A stretch of DNA of 64,000 nucleotides from Rufibacter roseolus (lineage in GTDB: Bacteria > Bacteroidota > Bacteroidia > Cytophagales > Hymenobacteraceae), in assembly GCF_017916365.1 (NCBI RefSeq), contig NZ_JAFMSU010000001.1, forward strand, positions 186,001-250,000, in the 5' to 3' direction. This document shows, piece by piece, positions 44,276-53,085 of this stretch; within the stretch, counting starts at the first letter, position 1, and every line of letters starts with the position of its first letter. The position numbers were made by a program, and so were the translations under genes. The notes beneath the pieces are model-generated. The model made no database searches, was not told where the DNA came from, and saw only the letters and a list, made by a program, of their open reading frames with translations.

Positions 44276-45238
44276 TCAAAAGTAACGCGGAGTTAACATC
44301 CGGCCATACTTCTTCTTCAAAAAATTAAAGCCCAGGGAAATCTCATGGCTAGAGTAGCTGCGCAGCTGCGTAAGCGAGAAGTCATAGGAATAGCCAATCC
44401 GCATAAGCGGAGAGGGGTGCAGCTCCAGCAAGACCGCCAGCGCATTGCCCAGGCGGGTAGCCGAGGCGAACTCCCGGTTATTGAAGATGTTCAGCGTGGT
44501 TCTAAAAGACGTACCCAGCCAGATCTGCTCATTGAACAACAGGAACGTATTCAGGTCCAGCGCCGCCGGCCCGTTGAAATCCTCTTTTAGCAGCATGCTG
44601 GGTCTGAACTTCATCTTGCGGCCTAGGTCAAACACCCCGCCCGAGGTCAGGAACACGTGCGGCTTGGGATCCGTGGGCAAACCATCCTGGAAAAAGACCA
44701 CATTCCCCACTGAAAGGCCGGTGTAGAACCGATTGCTGTACAGGTAAGCCCCCGCCCGGGCGTTGGGTTTCACTGCCCGCTCTATCCCCATGGGAATGGC
44801 CATATCGTCCCGCTCGGCAGGGTCCAGCTTGGTGCCGTCCAGGGTCTGCTGGGTCACGCCTAAAGAAAGGCCCACGGCCAACTTAGTACTGTGGCTTAAA
44901 GAAATCCGGACCGCCGAGTTGAACGACACCTCCGTGAAACGCTGGGCGCCCAACCGGTCATTGGTGATGATGAAGCCCCCAGCCAGTTTCCGGTTCAGGT
45001 TCCCGTCTACGCTCAGCGTCTGGCTGATGGGCGCTCCCTCCAGACCGGTCCACTGGCTCCTATGCGATCCGCTGAGACTGGTAAAACCTTTACTCCCGGC
45101 ATACGCCGGATTCAACAACAGTCCATTGAACATGTACTGCGTGAACTGCGGGTCTTGCTGGGCAAAACTCAGGCGCGGCATTCCTACAAAGGCCACCCAC
45201 ACCAGCACCAGAACAAACGCTTTTTTCATTCTACTCAT
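44276..45238 (-). CDS. PorP/SprF family protein paired with giant adhesin 1
   Basis: A 320-residue outer-membrane protein with a signal peptide and the family hallmark QQDPQFTQYMFNGLLLNPAYAG (split: QQDPQFTQYMFN and LLLNPAYAGSKG), and a C-terminal barrel strand ending in aromatic residues (TPRYF). SprF is required in Flavobacterium for export of SprB, a type-B CTD protein. It begins 7 nt after the adhesin 1 stop codon, so a dedicated partnership is likely; that is inference. Confidence 0.92.
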   Translation of the reverse strand: MSRMKKAFVLVLVWVAFVGMPRLSFAQQDPQFTQYMFNGLLLNPAYAGSKGFTSLSGSHRSQWTGLEGAPISQTLSVDGNLNRKLAGGFIITNDRLGAQRFTEVSFNSAVRISLSHSTKLAVGLSLGVTQQTLDGTKLDPAERDDMAIPMGIERAVKPNARAGAYLYSNRFYTGLSVGNVVFFQDGLPTDPKPHVFLTSGGVFDLGRKMKFRPSMLLKEDFNGPAALDLNTFLLFNEQIWLGTSFRTTLNIFNNREFASATRLGNALAVLLELHPSPLMRIGYSYDFSLTQLRSYSSHEISLGFNFLKKKYGRMLTPRYF

Positions 45239-45245
45239 CTCTCTT

Positions 45246-48200
45246 TTAGCGCATGATGGTTATATAGCCTTTACGGATTACCTCCTGGCCCTCGCAGAGG
45301 CGTACCCGCAGCACGTAATAGTACGTTCCTTCGGCTAAGCCGCCGCCGTTCCAGTTGTTGCGGTATTTCTTCATGCGGTACACCTCACTGCCCCAGCGGT
45401 TCAGAATCACCAACTCGTTCTCTGGGTACTCCAGCAGGTTGGCCACTTCCCAGGTATCATTCTTCCCGTCATTGTTAGGCGAGAAAACGTTAGGCACGTG
45501 CAGTTCCGGGGCCAGGTATTTAGGCATGATGTCAAGGCTGGCCGAAGTGTTGGAGCAAGTGCCGTTGTGGGCTTCCACGGAGATCCTCGCCGAGGCCACC
45601 GGTGCATTCGTCGGCCCTTGCACGGTTACCCGGTTAGAACCCTGCCCAGAGGTGATGGTCCAGCCCGGGATATCCGATACGATGCTCCACTTGTAAGACA
45701 CGCCTGCAGCAGCCGGCACAGAAAACTGGTTGCCCACGCAAGGCGAGCTCTCGTCAATAATCACCGGAGCCACACCCAAACCAGTTGCCACGGTCACTGA
45801 TAAACTAGCCTCAGCGGTGGCGCCGCAACCATTCACCGCTTTCGCGCTCACTACCCCGGCACCTGGCTGGGCAGTAACGGTGATGCTGGTGGTTCCCTGC
45901 CCGCTGATGATCTGCCAGCCGGCTGGCACACTCCACTCGTAAGAAACCGCGCCAGTCACCGTTGTCACCTGGTACACCCGCTGCTCAGGGGAGGCGCAGA
46001 AAGCGATAGGGCCATTGATCACCCCTGGTTTCAAGGTTCCGGCCGCACTTGAGGTTACCGTCAGGCTTTTCTCTACCGCCACACCGCAGCCGTTCAAAGC
46101 TTTCACCCGAATGGTGCCTCCGTTGGAAAATGGAATTACGCTGATAGAGCTGGAATTCTGACCAGACACCAGGGTCCAACCTGCAGGCACTGTCCATTGG
46201 TATTGACTGATACCAGTACCAGAGATGCTGTAGGTTAGCGCTGCCGCGTTGGCACAGACATTCGCGTTTCCTGCAATCTCCCCGTTGATCACCGGTGACC
46301 CCGTGCTTGGCACTACGGCCACTGCCCGGGCTTCACTCTGCCCACAGGCGTTCTTGGCAATGACGCTGATTTGGCCTGCCTGGCTTCCAGCCGTCACCGT
46401 AAGGGTAGTTGTTCCCTGGCCAGACTCTATTTTCCAGCCGGCAGGCACCGTCCACTCATAAGAAGTTGCGCCGTTTACAGCCTCAATTTTGAAAATCAGC
46501 CCGGTTTGATTCACGCATGGAGCAAGCGCCGAAGCTGCTGCCTGGATGGTGTTTGGTCGGAGCGGCAGGTCTTTCTGTACCTGCACCTGCAAAGCGCTCA
46601 GGTTCGACTTCACCCCACAGCCATTCACACCAACCACACTCATAGTCCCGCCTGTTGCACCTGGAATTACCGTAATGGAGTTAGTCCCTTGTCCAGTTTC
46701 AATAGTCCAGCCAGTAGGCACCGTCCAGGTGTAGCTATTCACCGAGGCATCAGGGGTTACGCTGTACGTTACGCGGGTAGTGGCACAGGTTACCGGCTGC
46801 CCGGTGATTGCCCCCAGGTTAAAGGCCACGTTGTTGGAGACGCTTACGGCAAGACTGGTAGCGGCGCTGGTGTTACACACGTTTTTGGCCACTACGCTTA
46901 CCTGCCCACCGGTAGTGCCGGTCTGCACCGTGATGGAAGTTGTTCCTTGGCCGGCAATAATGGCCCAGCCCACAGGAACTTTCCACTCATAAGAAGTAGC
47001 CCCGGTTACCGCCTGAATAGAATAGGTAATCTGGTTCTGATTGGCACAAATGGCTTTGTTACCCGTGATGGTAGCCGGTGCCGTCAGGTTGTTCATCCCC
47101 GAGGCGACCGCCAATACGCGTCTGGAGGAGGCGCCGCAGGTGTACTGTGTGTTCACTGAGATTTCTCCGGCACCAGTTCCGGCTTTCACCTGGATTTCTC
47201 TTGTACCCTGCCCACTCACAATGGTCCAGCCGGTAGGTACCTGCCATTGGTAACCGGTTGCGCCGGTGGCAGCCGTCACTGAATAGGTCTGGGTAGCCTC
47301 AAAGCAAACACCGGTAGTTCCCTGGATTGGATCAGTGGCCGGCGTGAACGCAGATGGCGCAACCACCAACATCTGGGCCGTACTGGTGCCGCAATTGTTG
47401 GATGCTTTCACAGTAACTGCCCCGGCGGTATTGCCCACTTTCACAACCAGGCTGCTGGTGCCCTGGCCAGAAACAATCTGCCATTCATCGGGCACCGTCC
47501 AGGTGTAAGTCATGCCAGCCACAGGATTTCTAACCGTGTAGGTTTGCTGGGTACCTCCGCCGCAAGGCTGGGTCTCGCCTATGATACCCGCCGGCAGCAC
47601 CGGTGCGCTCTGTGAGGAAACGGCTAACTGCACCGCGGCACTTGCCCCGCAAGCATTGGAAGCGACCAGAGAGATGGTCCCTGCGCCGGCTCCTGCTTTT
47701 ACCTGTATAACTCTGGTGTTCTGCCCACTCAAGATTTGCCATCCGGCGGGCACTGTCCAGGTGTATTGGGTGGCCCCAGCCAAAGCTTCCACGGAGTACG
47801 TCAGAGGCTCATTGGTGGAACAAGCTGTTTGAGGACCTGTAATAGCTTTAGGGGAGGCAGTGAGTGGTTGAGAAACGGTGATGTTCGTAGAGTCAGAGGT
47901 GGTTCCACAGTAATTAGCGGCCACTACTTTCAGGTACCCGCCCGTGGCGCCAGGTCTCACGCTCAGAGACCGGGTACCCTGCCCAGACAAGATCACCCAC
48001 CCCGATGGAACAGACCAGGTAAAGGTTCTCGCGCCTTCGTTCTCCGCGATGGTGTACGTGCGCGTTGCCGTGGAAACGCAGAAAGCTTTATCGCCTGAGA
48101 TGGGTCCTATGGCAGCAGGTGCCGCCGTTGACAAATTCACGTTCAGCGCTACGGCACTGCTAGTTCCGCAGGCATTACCGGCGGTTACCTGCACTTGCCC

Positions 48201-51185
48201 GGCCACGGTACCTACCCGCACCACCAAAGAAGTAGTGCCTTGCCCCCTGACAATGGTCCAGGTGGCTGGCACAGACCAGGTATAAGTGGTTGCTCCCGTT
48301 ACGGCCGGAACAGTATAGGTAAGCTCTCCCATGTTGGCGCAGAGATTGGCTTGCCCGGCAATATTGCCAGGAGTCACGGGAATACCAGAAGAGATGGAGA
48401 CAGCCAAAGAACGGGTAACGCTCTGCCCGCAACCGTTTCTGGCAGATACATTGATGGTTCCACCGCTAGTTCCTGCCTTTACCTTGATCTCACCTGTTCC
48501 CTGACCACTGAGGATACTCCAACCTGCTGGTACCTGCCACTGGAAAGAAGAAGCAGCGTTGGTAGAAGAGATAGAATAAGTAAGTTCATTGGTGTTGGCA
48601 CAAACCGCACCTTCTCCTTGGATATTAGCAATTAAGGCTGGCACCCCAGCCGAAGGAGTAACCGCTAGGTCCGTAGAAGCGCTAAGCCCACAGCTGTTAC
48701 TGGCGGTCACTCTCACCTGGCCGGCAGTATTACCTGCTTTTACAATCACAGTTGGGGTCCCTTGTCCGGAAACGATAGTCCAACCGGTGGGCAGGGCCCA
48801 GGTATAGGTGAGGCCCGCCACCGCATTAGGTACTGTATAGGTTTGCTGTCCGCCAATACATGGGGCAGTCTCTCCGGTAATAGAGACTGGTGCCGTAGGG
48901 ATGGAAGTGGCCGGCGTTACCTGCAAGGTTCTTCCCGGGCCAGTACCGCAGCCATTCGTTCCGGATACAGAAATGTTGCCGGCAGTTGCCCCCGCTTTTA
49001 CAGTGATCGCTGAAGTACCCTGACCCGAAACAATAGTCCAGCCTTGGGGCACAGTCCAGGTATAGGCCGTCACGTCAGCTGCGTTCGTCACGGAATAGGT
49101 AAGCGCTTCCTGTCCGTTACAAGGCGCAATGGAACCAGAGATGGCGCTTGGCATTACCGGTGGTCCGGTGCTCACGGTCACCTTGAGGGCGGTGGAGGTG
49201 CCATCTCCGCAAGGGTTGGAGGCCACTAACTTCACTTCGCCGGTAGACCCTACTTTCACGTTGATTCTGCGGGAACCTTGCCCAGATAGAATCCGCCAAT
49301 CGGCAGGCACGGACCAGGTATACGTAGCGGCATTTGAGATTTCCTCTACAGAATAAGTGACCTCAGAGTTAGATAAACAGACGTCTGTCTCGCCGGTGAT
49401 GGCACCTAAAATGGGAATATCAGAGAAAATAGACACGCCTAAGGAGGTAACCGGGCTTGTACCGCAGCTATTCTGGGCTTTCACCGTCACCTGCCCACCT
49501 GTAGTTGCGGCTTTGACCACCACGGTGGCGGTACCTTGCCCTCTCACAATACTCCAGCCGGCAGGAACCGTCCAGGCATAGCTTGAAGCAAAAGGCACAG
49601 CTGCTACCTGATAGGTAACTTCCTGCGTATTGGCACAGACCTGGGCAGGACCGGCAATAGCACCAGGGGCCGAGGGAGCTGCAGGGGCTATGATTACTTG
49701 GGCTTCGCTGCTGGCGCTTTTCCCGCAACCATTCTCCGCGGTTACTTTCACTTTACCGCCCGAGGTACCGGCATTCACGGTCACCGAAGCGGTACCTTGC
49801 CCCCGCACAATGGTCCACCCCACCGGAATTTCCCAGGCATAAGACACCGCACTGGCCACCGGATTGATGGAATAAGTAATTTCTTTCTGACCTCTACAAG
49901 CTTCTAATGGCCCTGAAATGGTGGACGGCATAGGAGGAGGCGAAGAAACGGTGCTAACCGCCAGAACAGATTCGGGTCCGTCCCCACAGGCATTCACTGC
50001 CCTTACTGAGATGGTGCCATTGACTTCAGCGCCTCCGGTGGACACCGTGATCACATTCGTCTCCGCACCCGAGGTGATAGACCAGCCGGCCGGCAGCGTC
50101 CAGGCATATCTGCGGGTTCCGGCTAGAGGCTCAATCTGGTAGACGTTTCCCGGCGTATTCACGCAGAGAGAAGTTTTACCCGTAATGGCACCCGGCTTTG
50201 AAGGCGTGGCGCAGATAGACAACTCAGAACTGTTGTTCTTGATATTGGGGTCAGTCCCGTTGCCAGTTACGGTTACAATGGTGGTAGAGAACTCGGTTTT
50301 AATGATGGTGGCCGTTACCGTCATGGTGGCGACAGCCCCACTCGGGAACTTACTGATGACCCAATCTTTCCGCAAGAGGTCAAACAAGGACCCCGTAGAG
50401 GTGGTGGCACTCAGGATTGAGAGCCCCGAGGTGGTTTCAAAGTTCAGAATAACGTTCGTTTCGTCTTCCGGTCCCAGGTTCTTGAGGGTAACGTTATAGG
50501 TCACGATAGTCCCTGCCCCGTATGGTCCCTGGCTCACGGTATGTGTCACCTCCAAATCTGAGATATTGTCAGATCCTAACTCAGACACATTGGTGCCGGT
50601 AAGCGTAACACTCCCAGATTTGCTCAACAGCTTGCCTTCTACCGCCACGCCGTTAGCCGTATTGATATTCCCGGTGCTTACCACTGTGCCTTTGAAAGCA
50701 CTTTGGGCACCCATCACCACGTTTCCGGCAACTTGCCAGAACACATTCTTAGCCCTAACCCCTTGCCGCAAGTCAACCTTCACTGATGGGTCTACCTTCA
50801 GGTCACCTTCCACCTGAAACACGAAAACCCCGTTAGGAAATTTGCTCCCTAACAGTTCCAAAGATTTCTGCAGGTGGGCATTTCCTTTGATCCGGTACAC
50901 GCCGGGCCACAGCTTCGCCCCAGACAGGCCGGAACCGTTTAGAGTGGAGGTAGGCTGTTGGCGGTTCAGGTCAGCGTAGACCCTGTCTATCTCAACCCAA
51001 TTTTCCTGCGGGGCTGTCCCAATACGGAGCACGCGTTTTTCTACCTTGCTGGTGCCTTTGCTTTCAAATCCGGCTCCCCCGGCCACAGATACTCCTTGCA
51101 ACGACTTTAGGGCCGGAGCTGTTTGCGTAAAGCCCTTTGAATGAAATACTAGGAAGATAAAGAGAAATAGTATTCGTATTTTCAT
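45246..51185 (-). CDS. Giant T9SS type-B cargo with ice-binding-like domain and 18 PKD-like repeats
   Basis: A 1979-residue secreted protein. The ATG at 51183-51185 has a GGAGG site 7 nt upstream, rare here and start-deciding; a GTG two codons earlier is the alternative. After the signal peptide, residues about 60-202 match the DUF3494 ice-binding-like fold (GVYRIKG, NVFWQVAGNVVMG, SAFKGTVVSTG). A DUF11-like domain follows (YGAGTIVTYNVTLKNLGPED), then 18 PKD/Ig-like repeats of about 86 residues (YTWTVPAGWxIVSGQGT pattern). The end is a gliding-motility-associated type-B sorting domain (VPNVFSPNNDGKND, ILNRWGSEVY). It is probably a surface adhesin. Confidence 0.93.
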   Translation of the reverse strand: MKIRILFLFIFLVFHSKGFTQTAPALKSLQGVSVAGGAGFESKGTSKVEKRVLRIGTAPQENWVEIDRVYADLNRQQPTSTLNGSGLSGAKLWPGVYRIKGNAHLQKSLELLGSKFPNGVFVFQVEGDLKVDPSVKVDLRQGVRAKNVFWQVAGNVVMGAQSAFKGTVVSTGNINTANGVAVEGKLLSKSGSVTLTGTNVSELGSDNISDLEVTHTVSQGPYGAGTIVTYNVTLKNLGPEDETNVILNFETTSGLSILSATTSTGSLFDLLRKDWVISKFPSGAVATMTVTATIIKTEFSTTIVTVTGNGTDPNIKNNSSELSICATPSKPGAITGKTSLCVNTPGNVYQIEPLAGTRRYAWTLPAGWSITSGAETNVITVSTGGAEVNGTISVRAVNACGDGPESVLAVSTVSSPPPMPSTISGPLEACRGQKEITYSINPVASAVSYAWEIPVGWTIVRGQGTASVTVNAGTSGGKVKVTAENGCGKSASSEAQVIIAPAAPSAPGAIAGPAQVCANTQEVTYQVAAVPFASSYAWTVPAGWSIVRGQGTATVVVKAATTGGQVTVKAQNSCGTSPVTSLGVSIFSDIPILGAITGETDVCLSNSEVTYSVEEISNAATYTWSVPADWRILSGQGSRRINVKVGSTGEVKLVASNPCGDGTSTALKVTVSTGPPVMPSAISGSIAPCNGQEALTYSVTNAADVTAYTWTVPQGWTIVSGQGTSAITVKAGATAGNISVSGTNGCGTGPGRTLQVTPATSIPTAPVSITGETAPCIGGQQTYTVPNAVAGLTYTWALPTGWTIVSGQGTPTVIVKAGNTAGQVRVTASNSCGLSASTDLAVTPSAGVPALIANIQGEGAVCANTNELTYSISSTNAASSFQWQVPAGWSILSGQGTGEIKVKAGTSGGTINVSARNGCGQSVTRSLAVSISSGIPVTPGNIAGQANLCANMGELTYTVPAVTGATTYTWSVPATWTIVRGQGTTSLVVRVGTVAGQVQVTAGNACGTSSAVALNVNLSTAAPAAIGPISGDKAFCVSTATRTYTIAENEGARTFTWSVPSGWVILSGQGTRSLSVRPGATGGYLKVVAANYCGTTSDSTNITVSQPLTASPKAITGPQTACSTNEPLTYSVEALAGATQYTWTVPAGWQILSGQNTRVIQVKAGAGAGTISLVASNACGASAAVQLAVSSQSAPVLPAGIIGETQPCGGGTQQTYTVRNPVAGMTYTWTVPDEWQIVSGQGTSSLVVKVGNTAGAVTVKASNNCGTSTAQMLVVAPSAFTPATDPIQGTTGVCFEATQTYSVTAATGATGYQWQVPTGWTIVSGQGTREIQVKAGTGAGEISVNTQYTCGASSRRVLAVASGMNNLTAPATITGNKAICANQNQITYSIQAVTGATSYEWKVPVGWAIIAGQGTTSITVQTGTTGGQVSVVAKNVCNTSAATSLAVSVSNNVAFNLGAITGQPVTCATTRVTYSVTPDASVNSYTWTVPTGWTIETGQGTNSITVIPGATGGTMSVVGVNGCGVKSNLSALQVQVQKDLPLRPNTIQAAASALAPCVNQTGLIFKIEAVNGATSYEWTVPAGWKIESGQGTTTLTVTAGSQAGQISVIAKNACGQSEARAVAVVPSTGSPVINGEIAGNANVCANAAALTYSISGTGISQYQWTVPAGWTLVSGQNSSSISVIPFSNGGTIRVKALNGCGVAVEKSLTVTSSAAGTLKPGVINGPIAFCASPEQRVYQVTTVTGAVSYEWSVPAGWQIISGQGTTSITVTAQPGAGVVSAKAVNGCGATAEASLSVTVATGLGVAPVIIDESSPCVGNQFSVPAAAGVSYKWSIVSDIPGWTITSGQGSNRVTVQGPTNAPVASARISVEAHNGTCSNTSASLDIMPKYLAPELHVPNVFSPNNDGKNDTWEVANLLEYPENELVILNRWGSEVYRMKKYRNNWNGGGLAEGTYYYVLRVRLCEGQEVIRKGYITIMR
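45520..50215 (-). repeat. Array of 18 PKD-like repeats in adhesin 1
   Basis: Tandem units of about 258-261 nt, visible at both protein and DNA level. Consensus features are GxxxxCA near the start, WxVPAGWxI, GQGT, and a final NxCG. The 18th unit is divergent (SIVSDIPGWTITSGQGS). Such arrays expand and shrink by recombination. Confidence 0.88.
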
Positions 51186-51633
51186 GCACACACCTCCAAA
51201 CTCATCTTGCTACTCCTTGGAGCATTAGTCCAATTGCAGGCACATGATTTTTATTATGATAAATAGTATTCATATTATGTTATGGACTTCCCTGAATTCA
51301 ATTAAGCGGCCCTTTAGAATGAGAAAATCTATTGACTTATATAAAATAACTCCTGACTTCCTAGCCTTTGTTAAATAATTATAATCCAAATTCTTATGTC
51401 GGACAAATTTATCAAATAAAATGCAATAACACATGGATAAAATATATTCATTTTTTCTAATATTTTAAAAACCCGGGCAAGGACATCAACTTGGCACCAA
51501 GATACTTACCGGATAAGAAAGGGAATTTTACTGAAAACAGAGGGAAGCCGACCTTGATTTCAGGTCCGAAGAGAGAATCCTTCACGGACATTTTATTTGC
51601 TGACCTTCAGGGCAACAGGTCAATTTTAAGTGC

Positions 51634-51669
51634 ATTTTAAGCCTGTTTTCCCTAAAAGCGCCTTAAAAC
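51634..51669. repeat. 36-nt dispersed palindrome, copy Q
   Basis: Starts ATTTTAAGCCTGTTTTCC and ends GCGCCTTAAAAC. It sits 4 nt from the neighbouring hairpin, in the intergenic region between the two adhesin modules. Confidence 0.75.
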
Positions 51670-51672
51670 AGC

Positions 51673-51718
51673 AGCCCACCCTCCTTCCTTGAAGAGATTC
51701 AAAGAAAGCGAGTGGGCT
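51673..51718. terminator. Imperfect hairpin, possible transcript end of adhesin module 2
   Basis: AGCCCAC at the left pairs with GTGGGCT at the right, and CCTTGAA pairs with TTCAAAG across a short loop, with a few internal mismatches. On the minus strand it is about 330 nt after the SprF-like stop codon at 52050. No strong T-run, so classification is tentative. Confidence 0.45.
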
Positions 51719-52049
51719 AACTTAAAGCGGCCTAAACAGTGACCGCAGCACCATTATTTATTTTTTCACTAAGGCTTCTACAATTCTAAAAAACAGAACA
51801 CGCACTAAGATAAAAGTACCTTTTACTTACCTGCTTTTTATCTGTTTTTAAGGAAAGAAGCTAAAAACCTAAATATGAAAGCAAACATACCTTAGAATAC
51901 TGACGAAGTTTTCAGCTCATTCATAAGGGCTAATTGCTCCATAAAAGCATCATAGTGCTCTACATTTATAAGAGCCATTAACTATTCAGAAACAAGCCAC
52001 CACAAGGCCAGAAAAAAAGCATTATCAAGCCAAACCTCCATTCTATGGC

Positions 52050-53081
52050 TTACCAAACCCATTGCGGACACAGCACCTTCAGTTTGTTGTTTACTTTAAT
52101 CCCCACCATCACCTCATGGGAACCGGCACTGGTCTTATTCTGCCCAGAGGTAGTCAAGTCATAGGAATAGGCAAAATCCAGCACGTGGTTCACGTTCAGG
52201 CCGAAGAGAAAGGCTACGGCATCTTTGTTCCGATAAGAGGCTCCCACCCATATCCGTTCATCGTACATCGCTTTCATATTCAGGTCAATGGCCTCAGGAC
52301 CGGTGCTGGCTTTTTTGTACAGCACAGAAGGCGTAAAGGTAAGGTCCTGGATATGGAAGCGGTACCCGCCCGTCACAAAGTAATGAGGCACCAACCTTCC
52401 GGAAATGGAGTAATCCTGCGGTGTCCGGAAGTCGCTACCGCTATTGATGAGATGCGCCGCGGAGACACCCAGAAAAGCAAAGCGGGTATACAGCCAGGTA
52501 CCCACGCTCAGGTCTGTCTTGAGCATGTTCACCTGGTCACCCAGCAAAGCAGCATCTGAGGTATTAATGGCCCTTGCCTTACTGGTGTTGAAACTGTTTC
52601 GCACCACGCCGGCAGAAATCCCCGAGGAAAGGTTCAAGGTGCTGGTAAGCGGCACGTGGAAAGCGTACACCAAGTTAACGGAACTTGTCCTGAGGAGCCC
52701 TGCTTGGTCAACCTGCACAATGGCCCCTATTCCGTGGTGCGGGCTCACGCGCCTGAACCGGTTATTGCGGTCCACCCTGCTCTTCATCCCACGGGCTCGG
52801 TTCCTGAACTTTCCGCGGCCCTGGGCGTTGCGGTCGCTCTTGCCTATGGACGCGTGCATACTGGTGTAGAGCGTGGTGGGGGACCCCTCAATGCCTATCC
52901 ACTGCTTCCGGAAAGAAGACCTAATATCCATGTAATTCTCTATGCCCGCCACCGCCGGATTAATCACCAACCCATTGGTCATGTACTGGCTAAACTGAGG
53001 CATCTGCTGCCCCGCTGCGCGGAAGGAAGCCAAACAAACCAATGCCAGGCTCACAACAATAACAATTCTTCTTCCTTTCAT
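52050..53081 (-). CDS. PorP/SprF family protein paired with giant adhesin 2, with basic insert
   Basis: A 343-residue family member: signal peptide, QQMPQFSQYMTNGLVINPAVAG (split QQMPQFSQYM and LVINPAVAGIEN), SSFRKQWIGIEGSPTT, and barrel strands to a C-terminal tryptophan-containing end. Residues about 79-112 form an unusual Arg/Lys/Asn-rich insertion (GKSDRNAQGRGKFRNRARG onwards) absent from the other two paralogues in this window. It starts 4 nt after the adhesin 2 stop codon. Confidence 0.9.
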   Translation of the reverse strand: MKGRRIVIVVSLALVCLASFRAAGQQMPQFSQYMTNGLVINPAVAGIENYMDIRSSFRKQWIGIEGSPTTLYTSMHASIGKSDRNAQGRGKFRNRARGMKSRVDRNNRFRRVSPHHGIGAIVQVDQAGLLRTSSVNLVYAFHVPLTSTLNLSSGISAGVVRNSFNTSKARAINTSDAALLGDQVNMLKTDLSVGTWLYTRFAFLGVSAAHLINSGSDFRTPQDYSISGRLVPHYFVTGGYRFHIQDLTFTPSVLYKKASTGPEAIDLNMKAMYDERIWVGASYRNKDAVAFLFGLNVNHVLDFAYSYDLTTSGQNKTSAGSHEVMVGIKVNNKLKVLCPQWVW

Positions 53082-53085
53082 GGCC

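Larger units (their letters stand above)
51186..52049. other. Long AT-rich intergenic region upstream of adhesin 1
   Basis: About 860 nt with no supported gene. It holds a 36-nt palindrome copy (51634-51669), a long imperfect hairpin (51673-51718), and AT-rich sequence on both sides. It must contain the adhesin 1 promoter, but no clear -33/-7 pair was found. Confidence 0.6.

Noticed and set aside
46249-50142. Series of similar short plus-strand frames at regular spacing, suggesting a repeat gene family
   Set aside because: They are shadows of the 18 PKD-like repeats encoded on the minus strand, so their similarity and spacing come from the sense repeats.
45520-50215. Regular direct repeats considered as a CRISPR array
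   Set aside because: Units are about 260 nt, form one continuous open reading frame, and lack short identical repeats with unique spacers.
51186-52049. Possible small gene or RNA in the long gap between adhesin modules
   Set aside because: No open frame with coding character, no tRNA-like arm sequences and no paired structure other than the palindrome and one hairpin could be seen.
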